Assembly: GCA_002328835.1 (NCBI GenBank)
Contig: DCWN01000006.1
Coordinates: 1 to 14,279 of the forward strand
DNA length: 14,279 nt
DNA from: Acidobacteria bacterium UBA2161
Lineage (GTDB): Bacteria > Acidobacteriota > Vicinamibacteria > Vicinamibacterales > UBA823
Reading direction: 5' to 3'
Under the pieces are notes generated by a model. It saw only the letters and a list, made by a program, of their open reading frames with translations, was not told the DNA's origin and made no database searches. Shown here piece after piece: positions 13,895-14,279 of the stretch; within the stretch, counting starts at the first letter, position 1; the number at the start of each line of letters is the position of its first letter. A program made the position numbers and the translations under genes.

Positions 13895-14279
13895 CAGTCG
13901 AGCACCCCGGCCACGAACCACCCGCCGTCTGCCCGATCGCGATAGATCCGGTAGACGCCACTGTCGCTCAAGGCCACATCCCACTCGTCGTGACTCCACC
14001 TGCCGGCGTGCCGGCGCGCGGCCTCCGGTGTTCCGTGCTCCCACCAGTACCCCGACGATCGCCACGGGCCGGCGCACCGCTCGACCGCGCGGCTACCGAC
14101 GCCACCGCCCGCCGAGACCCGTACCGGACAGCCACGATCGACCGACACGCGCGCAGCGATCGGAATCCGGAACCGTCGCAGGGCGGTTAGGGAATCGAAC
14201 TGACGTGAGACTCTCGGAGTTCGAGAGTCTTCCGATGGGGAGTTACACCGCGCACGGCGCGGTGGCGAGGCCCCGGCGC
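13894..14279 (-). CDS. imuB: ImuB, catalytically inactive Y-family polymerase homologue, 3' end only
   Basis: ImuB links DnaE2 to the beta clamp in the mutasome. The frame is open from the right edge to TGA 13896-13894, so only the last about 127 residues are seen. They match the family C-terminus: LRRFRIPIAARV, GCPVRVSA, GPWRSSGYWW, DEWDVAL and YRIYRDRADGGWFVAGVLD. The linker before it (SEDSRTPRVSRQ) is less conserved. A GTG at 14148 is internal and is not the start. The stop and the dnaE2 start share the bases TGATG, so the two are translationally coupled. The catalytic part, clamp-binding motif and imuA would lie beyond 14279. Confidence 0.9.
   Translation of the reverse strand, partial: AGASPPRRARCNSPSEDSRTPRVSRQFDSLTALRRFRIPIAARVSVDRGCPVRVSAGGGVGSRAVERCAGPWRSSGYWWEHGTPEAARRHAGRWSHDEWDVALSDSGVYRIYRDRADGGWFVAGVLD

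Noticed and set aside
11915..13945. Open plus-strand frame of 676 codons
   Set aside because: It is exactly antisense to the well-supported dnaE2 gene; the translation is Arg/Asp-rich with no domain motif, as expected of a shadow frame in GC-rich DNA.
13895..14077. Upstream extension of the dnaE2 frame
   Set aside because: The added residues are a shadow of the imuB C-terminus, and ATG 13894 fits the normal DnaE2 N-terminus.
14186..14264. tRNA-like or terminator-like signals: a TTCGATTC loop on the minus strand and two hairpins (14207-14231 and 14246-14264)
   Set aside because: No acceptor, D or T stem pairs, no anticodon loop with U33 fits, and the stretch is an open imuB reading frame.

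Overview
The window is a dense, high-GC bacterial chromosome segment. Nothing in it looks like phage, plasmid, IS element or CRISPR. The gene set would fit an Acidobacteriota-like soil or aquatic bacterium: an HPYPT-type mercuric-reductase-like flavoprotein, a DUF4097 lipoprotein, an ImuB-DnaE2 mutasome, MsrPQ, and a lipid-synthase-like radical SAM protein. That taxonomic reading is inference from family content; there is no rRNA marker here.

Layout. (1) 1-1059, minus: radical SAM protein of the COG1964 / tetraether-lipid-synthase-like group, cut by the left edge. (2) 1266-1922, minus: AlkB DNA-repair dioxygenase, divergent from (3) a plus-strand DUF547 secreted protein starting at 2013. The DUF547 gene loses its 3' end and runs antisense into msrQ. 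(4) A run of six minus-strand genes, 7810 down to 2634: SET-domain methyltransferase, YqiA-like esterase, family-2 glycosyltransferase, mercuric-reductase-like flavoprotein, msrP and a frameshifted msrQ. The esterase and glycosyltransferase overlap by 4 nt and are probably translationally coupled. (5) Plus strand: a second radical SAM protein (7904-8923), divergent from the SET gene and behind an extended -10 promoter; a DUF4097 lipoprotein with VNG repeats (9030-9842) behind an ECF-sigma-like promoter; and a DUF523/TudS-like Fe-S protein (9956-10486). (6) A 23-bp-stem palindrome (10490-10538) that ends the convergent gene pair. (7) 10535-14279, minus: error-prone polymerase dnaE2 and the 3' end of imuB, overlapping by one base.

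How the genes relate. AlkB (alkylation repair) and ImuB-DnaE2 (translesion synthesis) deal with DNA damage. MsrP/MsrQ repair oxidised periplasmic proteins. The flavoprotein and the DUF4097 lipoprotein would fit redox and envelope stress, but the region does not read as one pathway.

Most notable observations: a zinc ribbon of about 65 residues inserted in frame within DnaE2; the tail-to-tail fusion of DUF547 and msrQ plus a separate frameshift in msrQ; a eukaryote-like SET/post-SET protein divergent from an unassigned radical SAM protein; and a lipid-synthase-like radical SAM protein without the usual auxiliary Cys motif in the part visible. No gap without a gene exceeds about 210 nt. The longest, 1060-1265, holds possible regulatory half-sites and a small GC hairpin.
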